Shown one piece after another: positions 45,516 to 54,584 of a stretch of 64,000 bases of DNA. This DNA is from Bombilactobacillus folatiphilus (GTDB taxonomy: Bacteria; Bacillota; Bacilli; Lactobacillales; Lactobacillaceae), in contig NZ_CP093366.1 in assembly GCF_023380265.1 (NCBI RefSeq), positions 186,001 to 250,000 of the forward strand. The letters run 5' to 3'. Both the position numbers and the translations under genes were made by a program. Positions within the stretch are counted from its first letter, which is position 1. The number at the start of each line of letters is the position of its first letter. The notes beneath the pieces are model-generated. The model was not told where the DNA came from. It ran no database searches and saw nothing but the letters and a program-made list of their open reading frames with translations.

Positions 45516-46080
45516 AGAGGTAATTGTCGTAGAAGGGCGCGATGATACTGCACGTTTGCAGCAGGTTTTAGGGGATGTTGATACGATTGAAACTAATGGT
45601 TCAGCTATTAATGAGCAAACGATTCAATTAATTCAACAAGCTCAAGCCAAACGGGGCGTAATTGTTATTACAGATCCTGATTTTAATGGTGAGCGTATTC
45701 GTCGGAAAATTTTAGAGCAAGTACCAGATGTCAAGCAGGCTTTTTTGCGGCGTCAGGATAGCGTACCGGCTAATCATCATGGCAGTTTAGGTCTGGAACA
45801 TGCTAGTGGTGCTGTGATTAAGCGTGCTTTGCAGGCCGTTTGGACGACGGATCAAGGTGGCGAGCAACTGATTTCACAGCAAGATTTATTAGATTTAAAT
45901 TTAATTGGTGCAGCGGAATCACGGCATTTACGCGAACGAGTGGGCGATTTATTACACATTGGTTATGGTAATGCCAAGCAATTTTTGCGGCGTTTGGCCA
46001 TGTTTCAGATTACATTGGTACAATTACAACAAGCAGTGCAGCAAGCAAAAGAGGAATTACATGGCAGTTGGGAAATTTGA
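45502..46080 (+). CDS. rnmV: Ribonuclease M5 (5S rRNA maturation)
   Basis: A 192-residue Toprim nuclease. EVIVVEGRDDTARL has the catalytic Glu, and VIVITDPDFNGERIRR the DxD motif. LGLEHASGAVIKRAL precedes the C-terminal domain with ESRHLRERVGDLLHIGYGNAKQFLRRL. It cleaves the 5S rRNA precursor together with ribosomal protein L18. Its gene overlaps the neighbours on both sides, so expression is tightly coupled. Confidence 0.96.
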   Translation: MKKIKEVIVVEGRDDTARLQQVLGDVDTIETNGSAINEQTIQLIQQAQAKRGVIVITDPDFNGERIRRKILEQVPDVKQAFLRRQDSVPANHHGSLGLEHASGAVIKRALQAVWTTDQGGEQLISQQDLLDLNLIGAAESRHLRERVGDLLHIGYGNAKQFLRRLAMFQITLVQLQQAVQQAKEELHGSWEI

Positions 46081-46951
46081 GATTGCAGATCCTTTACGGA
46101 CCCAAGCAATTTTGGCAGAGCATCAAATTCAAGCTAAAAAAAGTTTAGGACAAAATTTTTTAAAAGAACCAGCGGTTATTGATCAGATTGTTGCAGATGC
46201 TCAGTTGACTGCCAACGATATTGTTTTAGAGATCGGTCCAGGCATTGGCAGTTTAACGGAGCAATTAGCGAAGGTTGCAAAACAAGTTTATGCATTTGAA
46301 TTAGATCAAAGTTTGATTGCGCTATTAGAGGAAAATTTGGCACCTTATGACAATATTCAAATTATCCAGGGCGATTTTTTGGAAGTAGATTTGGCGGCTT
46401 TTTTTGAGCAAAAGCAACTAACGGGGCAATCAGTGAAAGTTGTTGCTAATTTGCCGTACTACATTACCACGCCAATTTTGTTGAAGTTGTTGAATGCACC
46501 TGTTGCACTAGACAAATTAATTTTGATGATGCAAAAAGAAGTCGCCTTGCGCTTAACAGCTCAGCCAGGACATCGTGAGTATGGCTCTTTGAGTGTGGTT
46601 GTCCAAACCAAGTCGCAAGTTAAAATTGAACAAACTGTTTCGCATGCTAGTTTTGTGCCACAGCCTCAAGTAGATTCAGCCGTGGTTAGTTTTGATTTAG
46701 CACAGTTGCCTGATTTTGCAATTACAGATCGGTCATGGTTTGATCAAGTTGTAAAGGCGATTTTTAAGCAAAAGCGAAAGAATCTTTGGAATAATTTATT
46801 ATCTTTTGTTGGTAAAAATCCTGAAAATAAAGCGAAATTAGAAACTGTTTTTCAGAAATTACGGTGGCAACATCAAGTGCGTGCAGAGCAGTTGAGTATT
46901 GAACAAATCAATACTTTAGCGCAACAATTGGCGTTGATCTTCCCAAAATAA
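46061..46951 (+). CDS. rsmA: 16S rRNA (adenine1518-N6/adenine1519-N6)-dimethyltransferase
   Basis: A 296-residue SAM-dependent methyltransferase (KsgA). KSLGQNFL and IVLEIGPGIGSLTEQLA form the SAM pocket, VVANLPYYITTPIL is the catalytic NLPY motif, and the C-terminal helical domain follows. The ATG at 46061 lies 20 bases inside rnmV, with GAGGAATTAC upstream. It dimethylates two adenines at the 3' end of 16S rRNA; its loss gives kasugamycin resistance in known bacteria. Confidence 0.96.
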   Translation: MAVGKFEIADPLRTQAILAEHQIQAKKSLGQNFLKEPAVIDQIVADAQLTANDIVLEIGPGIGSLTEQLAKVAKQVYAFELDQSLIALLEENLAPYDNIQIIQGDFLEVDLAAFFEQKQLTGQSVKVVANLPYYITTPILLKLLNAPVALDKLILMMQKEVALRLTAQPGHREYGSLSVVVQTKSQVKIEQTVSHASFVPQPQVDSAVVSFDLAQLPDFAITDRSWFDQVVKAIFKQKRKNLWNNLLSFVGKNPENKAKLETVFQKLRWQHQVRAEQLSIEQINTLAQQLALIFPK

Positions 46952-46960
46952 ATAAGAAAA

Positions 46961-46989
46961 TTGAAAAAAAGATTGTTTAATGTTACAAT
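46961..46989 (+). promoter_or_regulatory. Promoter of veg
   Basis: TTGAAA (46961–46966), 17 bases, TACAAT (46984–46989). It starts 10 bases after the rsmA stop and gives veg its own transcript. Confidence 0.75.
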
Positions 46990-47011
46990 TTATGCTAAAG
47001 GGGTTGAGTTT

Positions 47012-47245
47012 ATGCCAACAACATTTGATTCAATTAAACATAAGTTGGATGATCATCTAGGTGAAAGTATCACGGTTATTGCTCAGGTAGGACGTAAAAA
47101 AGTTACTCGTCGTCATGGCAAATTAGCGGAAACTTTTCATTCAGTGTTTGTCGTAGATTTAGATCCTACTGAAAATTCTTTTGAACGTGTTTCATATAGT
47201 TATGCTGATTTATTAACTAAATCTATTGAGTTGTCTTTTGATTAA
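47012..47245 (+). CDS. veg: Veg family protein
   Basis: A 77-residue protein matching Veg: MPTTFDSIKHKLDDHLGES, VIAQVGRKKVTRRHGKLAE and FVVDLD. The fold is a small beta barrel. In Bacillus subtilis Veg stimulates biofilm gene expression; its biochemical role is not settled. ATG at 47012 follows AAAGGGG by 9 bases. An in-frame TTG at 46961 is the -35 box of its own promoter and can be ruled out as start. The rsmA–veg–purR order is conserved. Confidence 0.93.
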   Translation: MPTTFDSIKHKLDDHLGESITVIAQVGRKKVTRRHGKLAETFHSVFVVDLDPTENSFERVSYSYADLLTKSIELSFD

Positions 47246-47246
47246 T

Positions 47247-47279
47247 AGGTTGCCTTTTATGAAAGGGCAATCTTTTTTT
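47247..47279 (+). terminator. Terminator of veg
   Basis: AGGTTGCCTTT pairs with AAAGGGCAATCT, tetraloop-sized loop, seven T. Confidence 0.88.
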
Positions 47280-47282
47280 GTG

Positions 47283-47339
47283 CCATTTCGAACAGTCTAA
47301 ACGCCGATGATTTAAAAATGTTCGGTTTTTCTGTATAAT
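47283..47339 (+). promoter_or_regulatory. purR promoter with two opposed PurBoxes
   Basis: TATAAT at 47334–47339. TTCGAACA (47287–47294) and the inverted TGTTCGG (47319–47325), each flanked by A/T, resemble the two PurBoxes (core CGAAC) bound by the gram-positive PurR dimer. This points to autoregulation of purR through PRPP. Confidence 0.65.
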
Positions 47340-47376
47340 TGAAATGTTAATAATCTCAAAAAAGTAGGTATGCTTT

Positions 47377-48228
47377 ATGAAAGTTCGACGTAGCGAACGC
47401 TTAGTGGCTATTACTCATTATTTAGAACAACGACCTTACCAATTGGTTCCACTGACTTTTTTTGCGCAAAAATATAATTCAGCTAAATCGTCGATTAGTG
47501 AAGATATTACGATTATTAAGCGAGCGTTTTTGAATAGTCATTTGGGTGTTGTCGAAACGCTACCGGGGGCTGGTGGCGGCGTCTTGTTTACTCCCGGCAT
47601 CGACCATCAAACTGCGGAAAGTTATCTGTTTGATCTGAAAGCTTTGTTGGCTGATCCGAAGCGAATTTTGCCCGGAGGATATTTATATTTGTCTGATATG
47701 TTGGGCAACCCCGCCACTCTCAAAAAGATTGGTCAGTTGATTGCCACTCAGTATGCTGGTCAAAAAATTGACGCCATTATGACGATGGCAACAAAGGGAA
47801 TCCCGATTGCACACAGTGTTGCGTACTATCTGAATGTTCCGTTTGTGATTGTGCGACGGGAATCTAAAGTAACAGAAGGCCCTACTTTAAGTGTTAATTA
47901 TGCTTCTGATTCTTCTAATTATGTCGAAAAAATGGAGTTATCTAAACGTAGTTTGAGCCTAGGCTCACGTGTTTTGGCAGTGGATGACTTTATGAAGGGT
48001 GGTGGCACGGTCAGTGGAATGCAAAATCTGGTGCAAGAATTTGAAGGTCAGTTAATCGGGGTTACCGTTTTGGTGGAAGCTAAAAGCCCCAATGATGATC
48101 TGACTAAAAAGATGACGACCTCGTTATTAAATGTTCAAGATTTGACGACTAGTTCGCAAGTAATTAACGTGTCCATGGGCAATTATTTGCAGCGCACAGA
48201 TTTTGCTCGCTTTGAAACAAAAGATTGA
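47377..48228 (+). CDS. purR: Pur operon repressor (PRPP-responsive)
   Basis: A 283-residue regulator. The N-terminal winged helix (RRSERLVAITHYLEQRP, NSAKSSISEDITIIKRAF) is followed by a type I phosphoribosyltransferase domain with GAGGGVLFTP, MATKGIPIAHSVAYYLNVPF and the PRPP loop VLAVDDFMKGGGT. It represses purine genes until PRPP binds. The position after veg and before glmU is the usual one in Firmicutes. Confidence 0.96.
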   Translation: MKVRRSERLVAITHYLEQRPYQLVPLTFFAQKYNSAKSSISEDITIIKRAFLNSHLGVVETLPGAGGGVLFTPGIDHQTAESYLFDLKALLADPKRILPGGYLYLSDMLGNPATLKKIGQLIATQYAGQKIDAIMTMATKGIPIAHSVAYYLNVPFVIVRRESKVTEGPTLSVNYASDSSNYVEKMELSKRSLSLGSRVLAVDDFMKGGGTVSGMQNLVQEFEGQLIGVTVLVEAKSPNDDLTKKMTTSLLNVQDLTTSSQVINVSMGNYLQRTDFARFETKD

Positions 48229-48299
48229 GTGGTTTTCGACATTCATGTATGATAATAATGACAAGATTGATAAATTTGAAATGGAGCGAAGGAGTTTAA

Positions 48300-49691
48300 A
48301 TGGCTGAGCGTTTGACAGTGATTTTAGCTGCGGGTAAAGGTACCCGTATGAAATCCAAATTATATAAAGTTTTGCACCCGGTTTGTGGTCGAGCAATGGT
48401 TGATCATGTGTTGACCCAAGTGGAACAAACGCATCCTAGTGAAATTGTGACGGTTGTGGGCTTTGGTTCGGATCAAGTTCAAAAATTGTTGCATACCAGA
48501 ACTGCTTATGCTTTACAAAAAGAACAATTAGGGACCGCACATGCGGTTTTACAAGCAGAGTCGTTGCTAGCCGATAAAAGTGGGACAACATTAGTCATTA
48601 GCGGTGACACGCCATTGTTTACGGCAGAAACATTGAATCAGTTATTTGCTTATCATGAACAAAATCAAGCAATGGCAACGGTATTAACGGCTAAGGCACC
48701 AGATCCTTTTGGTTATGGTCGGGTGATCCGCGATGAAAATGGTCAAGTGTTGCGGATTGTGGAGCAAAAAGATGCTACTCCAGAAGAACAGCAAATTCAA
48801 GAAATCAATACTGGTGTTTATTGTTTTGATAATCAACAGCTATTTACTTATCTGCACATGGTCAACAATGATAATGTACAAAGTGAATATTATTTGCCTG
48901 ATGTGATTGGTTTGATGCAAGCGCAACAGCAAAAAGTTTTGGCTTATCAAATGGCTGATTTTACAGAATCACTAGGGGTTAATGATCGAATTGCCTTGGC
49001 GCAGGCTAACCAAATTATGCAACAACGGATTAATCGACGGTTGATGGCGCAAGGTGTCAGCATGTTAGCTCCTGAACAAACAGCGATTGATATTGATGTT
49101 CAAATTGGTGTGGATACGGTCGTTGAAGGTGGAGTAACCATCAAAGGTCAAACCCAAATTGGCGCAGATTGCTATATTACTAGTGGTTCGCGAATTGTGG
49201 ATTCGACGATTGGTGACGGAGTTACGATTACGAGTTCAACATTGGAACAATCAGTGATGGATAATCAGAGTAATATCGGTCCCAATTCACATTTGCGTCC
49301 GAAAAGTCATATTGGTGTTCAAGCTCATGTCGGTAATTTTTGTGAGGTCAAAAATGCCACTTTAGGTGCGCGGACCAAAATGGGGCATTTAAGTTATGTC
49401 GGTGATGCTCAAATTGGAAGTGATGTTAATATTGGTTGTGGTGTAGTGTTAGTCAATTATGATGGTGTAAAAAAGTGGTCGACCACTGTGGGCGACCATG
49501 CTTTTATTGGTAGTAATTCTAATTTGGTGGCGCCATTGACAATTGCCGATCATTCTTTTGTCGCTGCTGGTTCCACAATTACTCAAGATGTTGCACGACA
49601 TGATTTGGCTTTGGGTCGTGCACGGCAAATTAATAAAGCTGATTATTGGGACAAGTTGCCCGTTTCAGATGATCCAAATTGGAATAAATAG
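48300..49691 (+). CDS. glmU: Bifunctional UDP-GlcNAc pyrophosphorylase/glucosamine-1-phosphate acetyltransferase
   Basis: A 463-residue enzyme making UDP-GlcNAc for peptidoglycan and wall polymers. The uridyltransferase domain has [29 protein letters not shown] and ISGDTPLF. From ~residue 250 the left-handed beta helix of hexapeptide repeats begins, with the acetyl-CoA site HLRPKSHIG...GNFCEVKN and [28 protein letters not shown] precedes ATG. It forms a transcription unit with prs 34 bases downstream. Confidence 0.97.
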   Translation: MAERLTVILAAGKGTRMKSKLYKVLHPVCGRAMVDHVLTQVEQTHPSEIVTVVGFGSDQVQKLLHTRTAYALQKEQLGTAHAVLQAESLLADKSGTTLVISGDTPLFTAETLNQLFAYHEQNQAMATVLTAKAPDPFGYGRVIRDENGQVLRIVEQKDATPEEQQIQEINTGVYCFDNQQLFTYLHMVNNDNVQSEYYLPDVIGLMQAQQQKVLAYQMADFTESLGVNDRIALAQANQIMQQRINRRLMAQGVSMLAPEQTAIDIDVQIGVDTVVEGGVTIKGQTQIGADCYITSGSRIVDSTIGDGVTITSSTLEQSVMDNQSNIGPNSHLRPKSHIGVQAHVGNFCEVKNATLGARTKMGHLSYVGDAQIGSDVNIGCGVVLVNYDGVKKWSTTVGDHAFIGSNSNLVAPLTIADHSFVAAGSTITQDVARHDLALGRARQINKADYWDKLPVSDDPNWNK

Positions 49692-49725
49692 TTAAGATAT
49701 TGGTTAAAAGAAAGTTGAGAGAATA

Positions 49726-50700
49726 ATGTCTACACAGAGATCAAATAGTCCGATGAAAATTTTTGCGCTAAACTCCAATAAACCATTGGCAGAAAAGATT
49801 GCCCAAGAAGTCGGAGTTCCGTTAGGGAAGTCATCTGTCAAACGTTTTAGCGATGGAGAGATTCAGATTAATATTGAGGAAAGTATTCGCGGTTCCGAAA
49901 TTTTTATCATTCAATCCACATCGGCGCCTGTTAATGATAATTTGATGGAGTTGTTAATCATGATTGATGCGCTGCGTCGGGCCTCGGCAGCCATGATTAA
50001 TGTGGTTATTCCGTATTACGGTTATGCGCGTCAAGATCGTAAGGCACGTGCACGTGAACCGATCACTTCCAAGTTAGTAGCTAACATGTTGCAGACAGCA
50101 GGGGCTGACCGCGTTTTGGCGTTAGATTTGCATGCTGTTCAGATTCAAGGCTTCTTTGATATTCCTGTTGATCATTTGATGGGTGCGCCGTTATTGGCCG
50201 ATTATTTTTTGGAAAATGGTTTAGAAAAAGATGCTGTGGTTGTTTCACCTGATCATGGTGGTGTGGTGCGGGCACGTAAATTGGCTGAATTTTTGAAGGC
50301 ACCAATTGCTATTATTGATAAACGTCGTCCACGTCCGAATGTTTCAGAAGTGATGAATATTATTGGCGATGTGAAAGATAAGCGTTGTATCATTATTGAT
50401 GATATGATTGACACCGCTGGCACGATTTCCTTAGCAGCACAAGCACTCAAAGAAGCTGGCTCTAAAGAAGTTTATGCTTCTTGTACGCACGCCGTTTTAT
50501 CTGGACCGGCTATTCAACGTTTGGAGGATTCTCCGATTGAAAAAGTTGTAGTGACAGATTCAATTCAGTTACCACCAGAAAAAATTATTGATAAGATGGT
50601 TTCTATTTCCGTCGCACCGTTAATTGGTGAAGCAATCAAGCGGATTTATGACAATGAACCAGTTAGTCCCTTATTCAAAACAAGATTTAAACGTCACTAA
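49726..50700 (+). CDS. prs: Ribose-phosphate pyrophosphokinase
   Basis: A 324-residue PRPP synthase. [36 protein letters not shown] (ATP loop), [13 protein letters not shown] and the PRPP-binding [12 protein letters not shown] are all present. It makes PRPP from ribose 5-phosphate and ATP, feeding nucleotide, His and Trp synthesis and providing the effector for PurR encoded two genes upstream. Confidence 0.97.
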   Translation: MSTQRSNSPMKIFALNSNKPLAEKIAQEVGVPLGKSSVKRFSDGEIQINIEESIRGSEIFIIQSTSAPVNDNLMELLIMIDALRRASAAMINVVIPYYGYARQDRKARAREPITSKLVANMLQTAGADRVLALDLHAVQIQGFFDIPVDHLMGAPLLADYFLENGLEKDAVVVSPDHGGVVRARKLAEFLKAPIAIIDKRRPRPNVSEVMNIIGDVKDKRCIIIDDMIDTAGTISLAAQALKEAGSKEVYASCTHAVLSGPAIQRLEDSPIEKVVVTDSIQLPPEKIIDKMVSISVAPLIGEAIKRIYDNEPVSPLFKTRFKRH

Positions 50701-50747
50701 ATTAAACACTAAAAAAGCTCCCATAGGGAGCTTTTTTAGTGTTTAAT
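50701..50747 (+). terminator. Bidirectional terminator between prs and mscL
   Basis: A perfect 22-bp inverted repeat with a 3-base loop (core AAAAAAGCTCCC/GGGAGCTTTTTT) begins right after the prs stop. The mscL stop codon lies within its right arm, so it ends both convergent transcripts. Confidence 0.95.
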
Positions 50748-51107
50748 TTGTTTTTGCAACAAATCTTTGATGTCTGCTAAATATTGCACTGATAATTCTT
50801 CATTGCTGGGTGTTGGTGTATCTTCTACTTGAGGCTTTTTTATCACATTTAAAGCTTTGACAATAAAAAAGACGACCACAGCAATAATCAAAAATTCAAT
50901 AATTGAATTGAGAAAATCGCCAATCCGAAACATGCCTAATTTAATTTGTGAAAGATCAATACGCCCTAAGAATAATCCAATAAAAGGATTAAGAATATAT
51001 TTAGTTAAAGCACCGACAATATTTTGAAATGCGCCCCCAATAATCACCCCAATGGCTAGGTCAACTACGTTACCGTGCGAAATAAAATCTTTGAATTCTT
51101 GCCACAT
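50736..51107 (-). CDS. mscL: Large-conductance mechanosensitive channel
   Basis: A 123-residue channel subunit: FKDFISHGNVVDLAIGVIIGGAFQNIV is the N-terminal amphipathic and first membrane helix, and FLIIAVVVFFIVKALN the second. A charged cytoplasmic helix ends the protein. It opens under membrane tension to release solutes during hypo-osmotic shock. Its last codons overlap the shared terminator with prs. Confidence 0.96.
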   Translation of the reverse strand: MWQEFKDFISHGNVVDLAIGVIIGGAFQNIVGALTKYILNPFIGLFLGRIDLSQIKLGMFRIGDFLNSIIEFLIIAVVVFFIVKALNVIKKPQVEDTPTPSNEELSVQYLADIKDLLQKQIKH

Positions 51108-51146
51108 TATTGCAATTCCTCCTTTTAGCTCATAGTTTTAGCATAA

Positions 51147-52487
51147 CTAATCTTGCAGAGAATTGTTGTTAATATGACTTTGAAATTGACGTAAAACATC
51201 GGGAAAAGTGGAAGTGTGTGAATCAGCCAGCATTTCTTTTGGAAAATAAAAACGCTGATCACCACTCAGGCGACCATTTAAGGCACTTACCAAAGGACTA
51301 ACTTTTGATAGCTCACGTAAAGTGCCATCAGGCTGCATCAACTCAATGGGGGTCTGTGGTTTTTTCGATGTGGGATCATAAACATCGTATGGTAAGTCAA
51401 AACTGTTATTGACATCAGTATAAAATTGGGGATCAAAGCCAGCATCTTGGACTAATTGTTTCATATGAGACAATGAGGTGTGTTGTTGAGGATTGAAAGT
51501 AATGGATTTCAAGGGAATCCGATCCAAAAAATGGTGGACTAAGTTGCGCAAAATGGGATCATGATGGTCGCGCCATAAATTAAAATAAGTGTTTAATGCA
51601 TCATCATCAAGGCGTAAATAATCTTGAACCTGAATATGATTTTCAAAAAAAGGAACTAATAAACTAGGCATTTGCGCATCGGTAAATTGCTGCTGTTCGT
51701 ATAAATATTGTGCACGCTGTAAAGTTTTGCGCAGCACAATCTCTAATCCTCTAGACACTGGATGAAAATAAACTTGTTGATACATCTGAAACCGCGACAC
51801 AATATAGTCTTCTACGGCGTGCATACCACCAATTTCAAATGCTAAACCATCTTGGTAAGGCCGAATCACCCGCATAATCCGCTTAAGATCAAAGGTGCCG
51901 TATTGTGTACCGGTAAAGTAAGCATCGCGCAGTAAATAATCCATCCGATCGGCGTCAATTTGACTAGAAATCATCTGTACCACTTGTTTATTGGGATAAG
52001 TTTTAGCAATCACGCTAGCTACCTGATTAGGAAAAGCTGGACTCACGCGTTGGAGAATTTGATTGACTTGGGTATCCGGTGAAGTAATAATGTGTTGAGT
52101 CCACTGTTCATGATTGGTATGAAAAATATGTTCAAAGGTATGCGAATAAGGACCATGACCAATATCATGCAGTAATGCTGCACATAGTGCCACCAAGCGC
52201 TCGTCATCGTCCCAAAGACCATCACCCGGTTTTTGCGTGGGATAATTGCGACTAAAATAATCACATAATTGGCGCGTAATCTCATAAACGCCAACACAAT
52301 GCCCAAAACGTGAATGTTCTGCGCCATGGAAGGTAAATGAGGTGGTGCCTAACTGTTTAATCCGCCGTAAACGTTGGAATTCGGGCGTGTTGATTAAATC
52401 CAAAATAATTTGTTGATCAACATGAATGTAACTATGAACAGGATCACGTAAAACTTTTTCGCGTGGTAATAAACCGGTTGGCTTCAT
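51147..52487 (-). CDS. HD-domain phosphohydrolase (YwfO/dGTPase-like)
   Basis: A 446-residue protein. VLRDPVHSYIHV and PEFQRLRRIKQLGTT...GAEHSRFGHCVGVYEI are followed by the metal-binding LHDIGHGPYSHTFE, the HD motif. SSQIDADRMDYLLRDA is also characteristic of SAMHD1/dGTPase-like hydrolases. It probably hydrolyses deoxynucleoside triphosphates or other phosphoesters. Its ATG overlaps the stop of the upstream lipoyl transferase gene (ATGA). Confidence 0.88.
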   Translation of the reverse strand: MKPTGLLPREKVLRDPVHSYIHVDQQIILDLINTPEFQRLRRIKQLGTTSFTFHGAEHSRFGHCVGVYEITRQLCDYFSRNYPTQKPGDGLWDDDERLVALCAALLHDIGHGPYSHTFEHIFHTNHEQWTQHIITSPDTQVNQILQRVSPAFPNQVASVIAKTYPNKQVVQMISSQIDADRMDYLLRDAYFTGTQYGTFDLKRIMRVIRPYQDGLAFEIGGMHAVEDYIVSRFQMYQQVYFHPVSRGLEIVLRKTLQRAQYLYEQQQFTDAQMPSLLVPFFENHIQVQDYLRLDDDALNTYFNLWRDHHDPILRNLVHHFLDRIPLKSITFNPQQHTSLSHMKQLVQDAGFDPQFYTDVNNSFDLPYDVYDPTSKKPQTPIELMQPDGTLRELSKVSPLVSALNGRLSGDQRFYFPKEMLADSHTSTFPDVLRQFQSHINNNSLQD

Positions 52488-53299
52488 TTTGAATCCTCCA
52501 TAATTGCTTGATTAAGATGCTGTTGCTGAATTAATTTTTGTTGCAAAAAACTGGTGTAATCCATTTGATGAGTTAGTTGGCGCTCAGTCAGTAATTGGCA
52601 GTTGGCGTGCTGTTTAATGACTTTAAGTATATGTTGCTTGAATTGAGCGATCGTGAGCTCATGTGAATCAAAAGCTGCCAGATTGGCCATGGAAGTCGGA
52701 TCGACTGCCGGATAACGCGGATTTTTTTGATGATTGGCCAGTTGATAAAAATGTTGAAGCACTTCGCCACGTTGCTGTTGATTGCCTTGAATAGACAAAT
52801 ACGCCATAATTGCCACAGCATTTTGATTACGCCGTTGAGCAATTCCCGCAATTTTTTGATGATTGACCACTAAATCAAAGCTGCCGGGGCAATAAGAAGT
52901 TTTGACTTCATAATGATCTATCTTTAAATTCGTAAAACTGGCTTGAATTAATTTGAACATCAAAAAATAGGCTTGGTCAATACTCAAATTTGTAGCATCG
53001 GGTAATAATAAACTCAAGTTCATCACACCAGGATCACTGACCACCGCTAAGCCACCAGCGTTTCGAAGTAAGACTTGATAATTTTGAGCTTTCAGATATT
53101 GGATACCCTCACTCAAATGATCTAAGTGTTTATCACGCAGGCCTAAAATAACCGTCGGCGTAGTTTGCCAGAAGTGAATTAAAGGTTGGTTGTGACTTTG
53201 GCAATAATGTAATAAATAATCGATTTGAGGAAAAATCGTTAACAGTTGGTTCGAAGTCTGATATTTGACATCATAGAGTAAACAGTTTTTTTCTATCAT
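52484..53299 (-). CDS. Lipoate/octanoate protein transferase, LipL/LipM-like
   Basis: About 271 residues of the BPL/LplA/LipB family. ILGLRDKHLDHL, LLRNAGGLAVVSDPGVMNLSLL and the KTSYCPGSFDLVVNHQKIAGIAQRR stretch are present. The Cys in SYCPGSFD matches the catalytic Cys of LipL/LipM amidotransferases rather than ATP-dependent LplA, so moving octanoyl or lipoyl groups between carrier domains is likely. ATG at 53299 follows GTGAGG by 6 bases. It overlaps the HD gene. Confidence 0.82.
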   Translation of the reverse strand: MIEKNCLLYDVKYQTSNQLLTIFPQIDYLLHYCQSHNQPLIHFWQTTPTVILGLRDKHLDHLSEGIQYLKAQNYQVLLRNAGGLAVVSDPGVMNLSLLLPDATNLSIDQAYFLMFKLIQASFTNLKIDHYEVKTSYCPGSFDLVVNHQKIAGIAQRRNQNAVAIMAYLSIQGNQQQRGEVLQHFYQLANHQKNPRYPAVDPTSMANLAAFDSHELTIAQFKQHILKVIKQHANCQLLTERQLTHQMDYTSFLQQKLIQQQHLNQAIMEDSK

Positions 53300-53367
53300 A
53301 ATATTCCTCACTTCTTCTGAAATGGATTATAATAAGTTTATTATAGAACATGTGAAAGGAGATTGGC

Positions 53368-53802
53368 ATGGAACGTATGGCTCAAGATGTTCAAGTTCAT
53401 TTAAAAACACAAGTTGTTCAAGCTGGTCAGGTGCATAATTATAAGGTGGATCAGGTTGGTCAAGCCGTGATTATGGGTGATAAAATTTATGTTCGATACA
53501 TGGAGTCTCCCGAAAAGCAGGATAATGTTAAGGTGATCGTGAAAATTGCTTCCAATAATCAAATCACGATTAAACGTAAGACGCAAAATCAAATGACGAC
53601 CAATATGATGTTTGATCAGGTGCATGATCAGGCTTTTGATTATATGACGGATTACGGGATGATTCCGCTCGTTTCGCATACGAATAATTTGCAAGTCTTA
53701 GTGGCGCAAGCCCCGATTTCTGGTCAAATTAAGCTGGATTATTCGCTCCATTCGGGTCGACAATTAGTTGGTAATTACAAGTTACAATTGCTTTTTAGTT
53801 GA
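53368..53802 (+). CDS. DUF1934 (YwiB-like) beta-barrel protein
   Basis: A 144-residue protein with alternating beta strands (VQVHLKTQVVQ, YVRYMESPEKQDNVKVIVKI, QITIKRKTQNQMTTNMMF, GQIKLDYSLHSGRQLVGNYKLQLLF), matching the lipocalin-like DUF1934/YwiB family encoded just before rpoE or argS in Firmicutes. The ligand is unknown. AAAGGAG lies 7 bases before the ATG. Confidence 0.8.
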   Translation: MERMAQDVQVHLKTQVVQAGQVHNYKVDQVGQAVIMGDKIYVRYMESPEKQDNVKVIVKIASNNQITIKRKTQNQMTTNMMFDQVHDQAFDYMTDYGMIPLVSHTNNLQVLVAQAPISGQIKLDYSLHSGRQLVGNYKLQLLFS

Positions 53803-53849
53803 GAAATCGTTAAAATTAAAAGTAGACTGTTGAAAGGACGTGTACGTCG

Positions 53850-54431
53850 TTGGCTTTAGAACTCAAACAATTCGATGGTGAAGACAAAAAAGATTTGTCC
53901 ATGATCGAAGTAGCACACGCAATTTTAGAAGAAAAGGGTGATGTGTTGCCCTTTGCAGACATTGTAAACGAAATTCAACAATTCACAGAAAAAAGTGATC
54001 GTGAAATTCGGGAACGTTTGCCACAATTTTATACCGATCTGAACGATGATGGTAGTTTTATTTCATTAGGTGAAAATGTTTGGGGACTGCGTACTTGGTA
54101 TCCTTACGATTCGATTGATGAAGAAGTTAATCATCCAGAAGATGCTGATAATGTCAAAGCTCCAACTTTAAAACGAGTTAATGCTTTCTTAGACGATGAT
54201 GACGACGATGTTGTTGAATATGACGATGATACTGTTGATACCACTGAGGAAGAAGAAGACGCAGATACGCAAAGTACACCAGATTTATCACAATTTTCGC
54301 ATCAAGATTTGAGTTTTGATGATGATGACGATGAATTGGTCGGTGACCCTGATGATGATTTGGAAGGCGGTATTGAAGGCAATTTGAGTGAATTTTCGGC
54401 CGATGATGACGAAGATGATGATGCTGAATAA
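53850..54431 (+). CDS. rpoE: RNA polymerase delta subunit
   Basis: A 193-residue protein: an N-terminal HARE-type domain (MIEVAHAILEEKGDVLPFADIV...GENVWGLRTWYPYDSIDEE, residues ~15–90) and a disordered C-terminal half made almost only of Asp and Glu. Delta helps recycle RNA polymerase and displaces nucleic acid, acting with HelD in Bacillus. The start is TTG, with AAAGGA upstream. The acidic tail is longer in Asp runs than its neighbours' codon use would suggest but typical for the family. Confidence 0.96.
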   Translation: MALELKQFDGEDKKDLSMIEVAHAILEEKGDVLPFADIVNEIQQFTEKSDREIRERLPQFYTDLNDDGSFISLGENVWGLRTWYPYDSIDEEVNHPEDADNVKAPTLKRVNAFLDDDDDDVVEYDDDTVDTTEEEEDADTQSTPDLSQFSHQDLSFDDDDDELVGDPDDDLEGGIEGNLSEFSADDDEDDDAE

Positions 54432-54446
54432 ACGCATCATGATTAT

Positions 54447-54539
54447 TTGACATTGATACTAATTAAGATATAATAAGCTTTGGGCGCTTTATAGTGCGAC
54501 GAAAGCTCTCTGTTCAGCTAATGAATAGGGAGCTTTTTT
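54447..54539 (+). promoter_or_regulatory. pyrG promoter and CTP-responsive attenuator leader
   Basis: A near-ideal promoter TTGACA (54447–54452), 16 bases, TATAAT (54469–54474) would start transcription at the GGGC beginning at 54482. A terminator follows at 54502–54539 (AAAGCTCTCT against AGGGAGCTTT with T run). This is the layout of the Bacillus pyrG leader: when CTP is low, repeated G addition at the GGGC start makes a poly-G 5' end that pairs with the pyrimidine-rich left arm and prevents termination. Confidence 0.82.
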
Positions 54540-54584
54540 AATGTTACGATGTTTGTTCTCAATAAATTTGAAGGAGTAAAGTGA

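Noticed and set aside
46961..47011. Longer Veg protein starting at TTG 46961
   Set aside because: The TTG belongs to the -35 box of the promoter. The ATG at 47012 has a ribosome site and matches the family N-terminus.
54178..54453. His-rich minus-strand frame opposite rpoE
   Set aside because: The apparent His/Asn-rich protein is simply the complement of the Asp/Glu-rich tail of RpoE.
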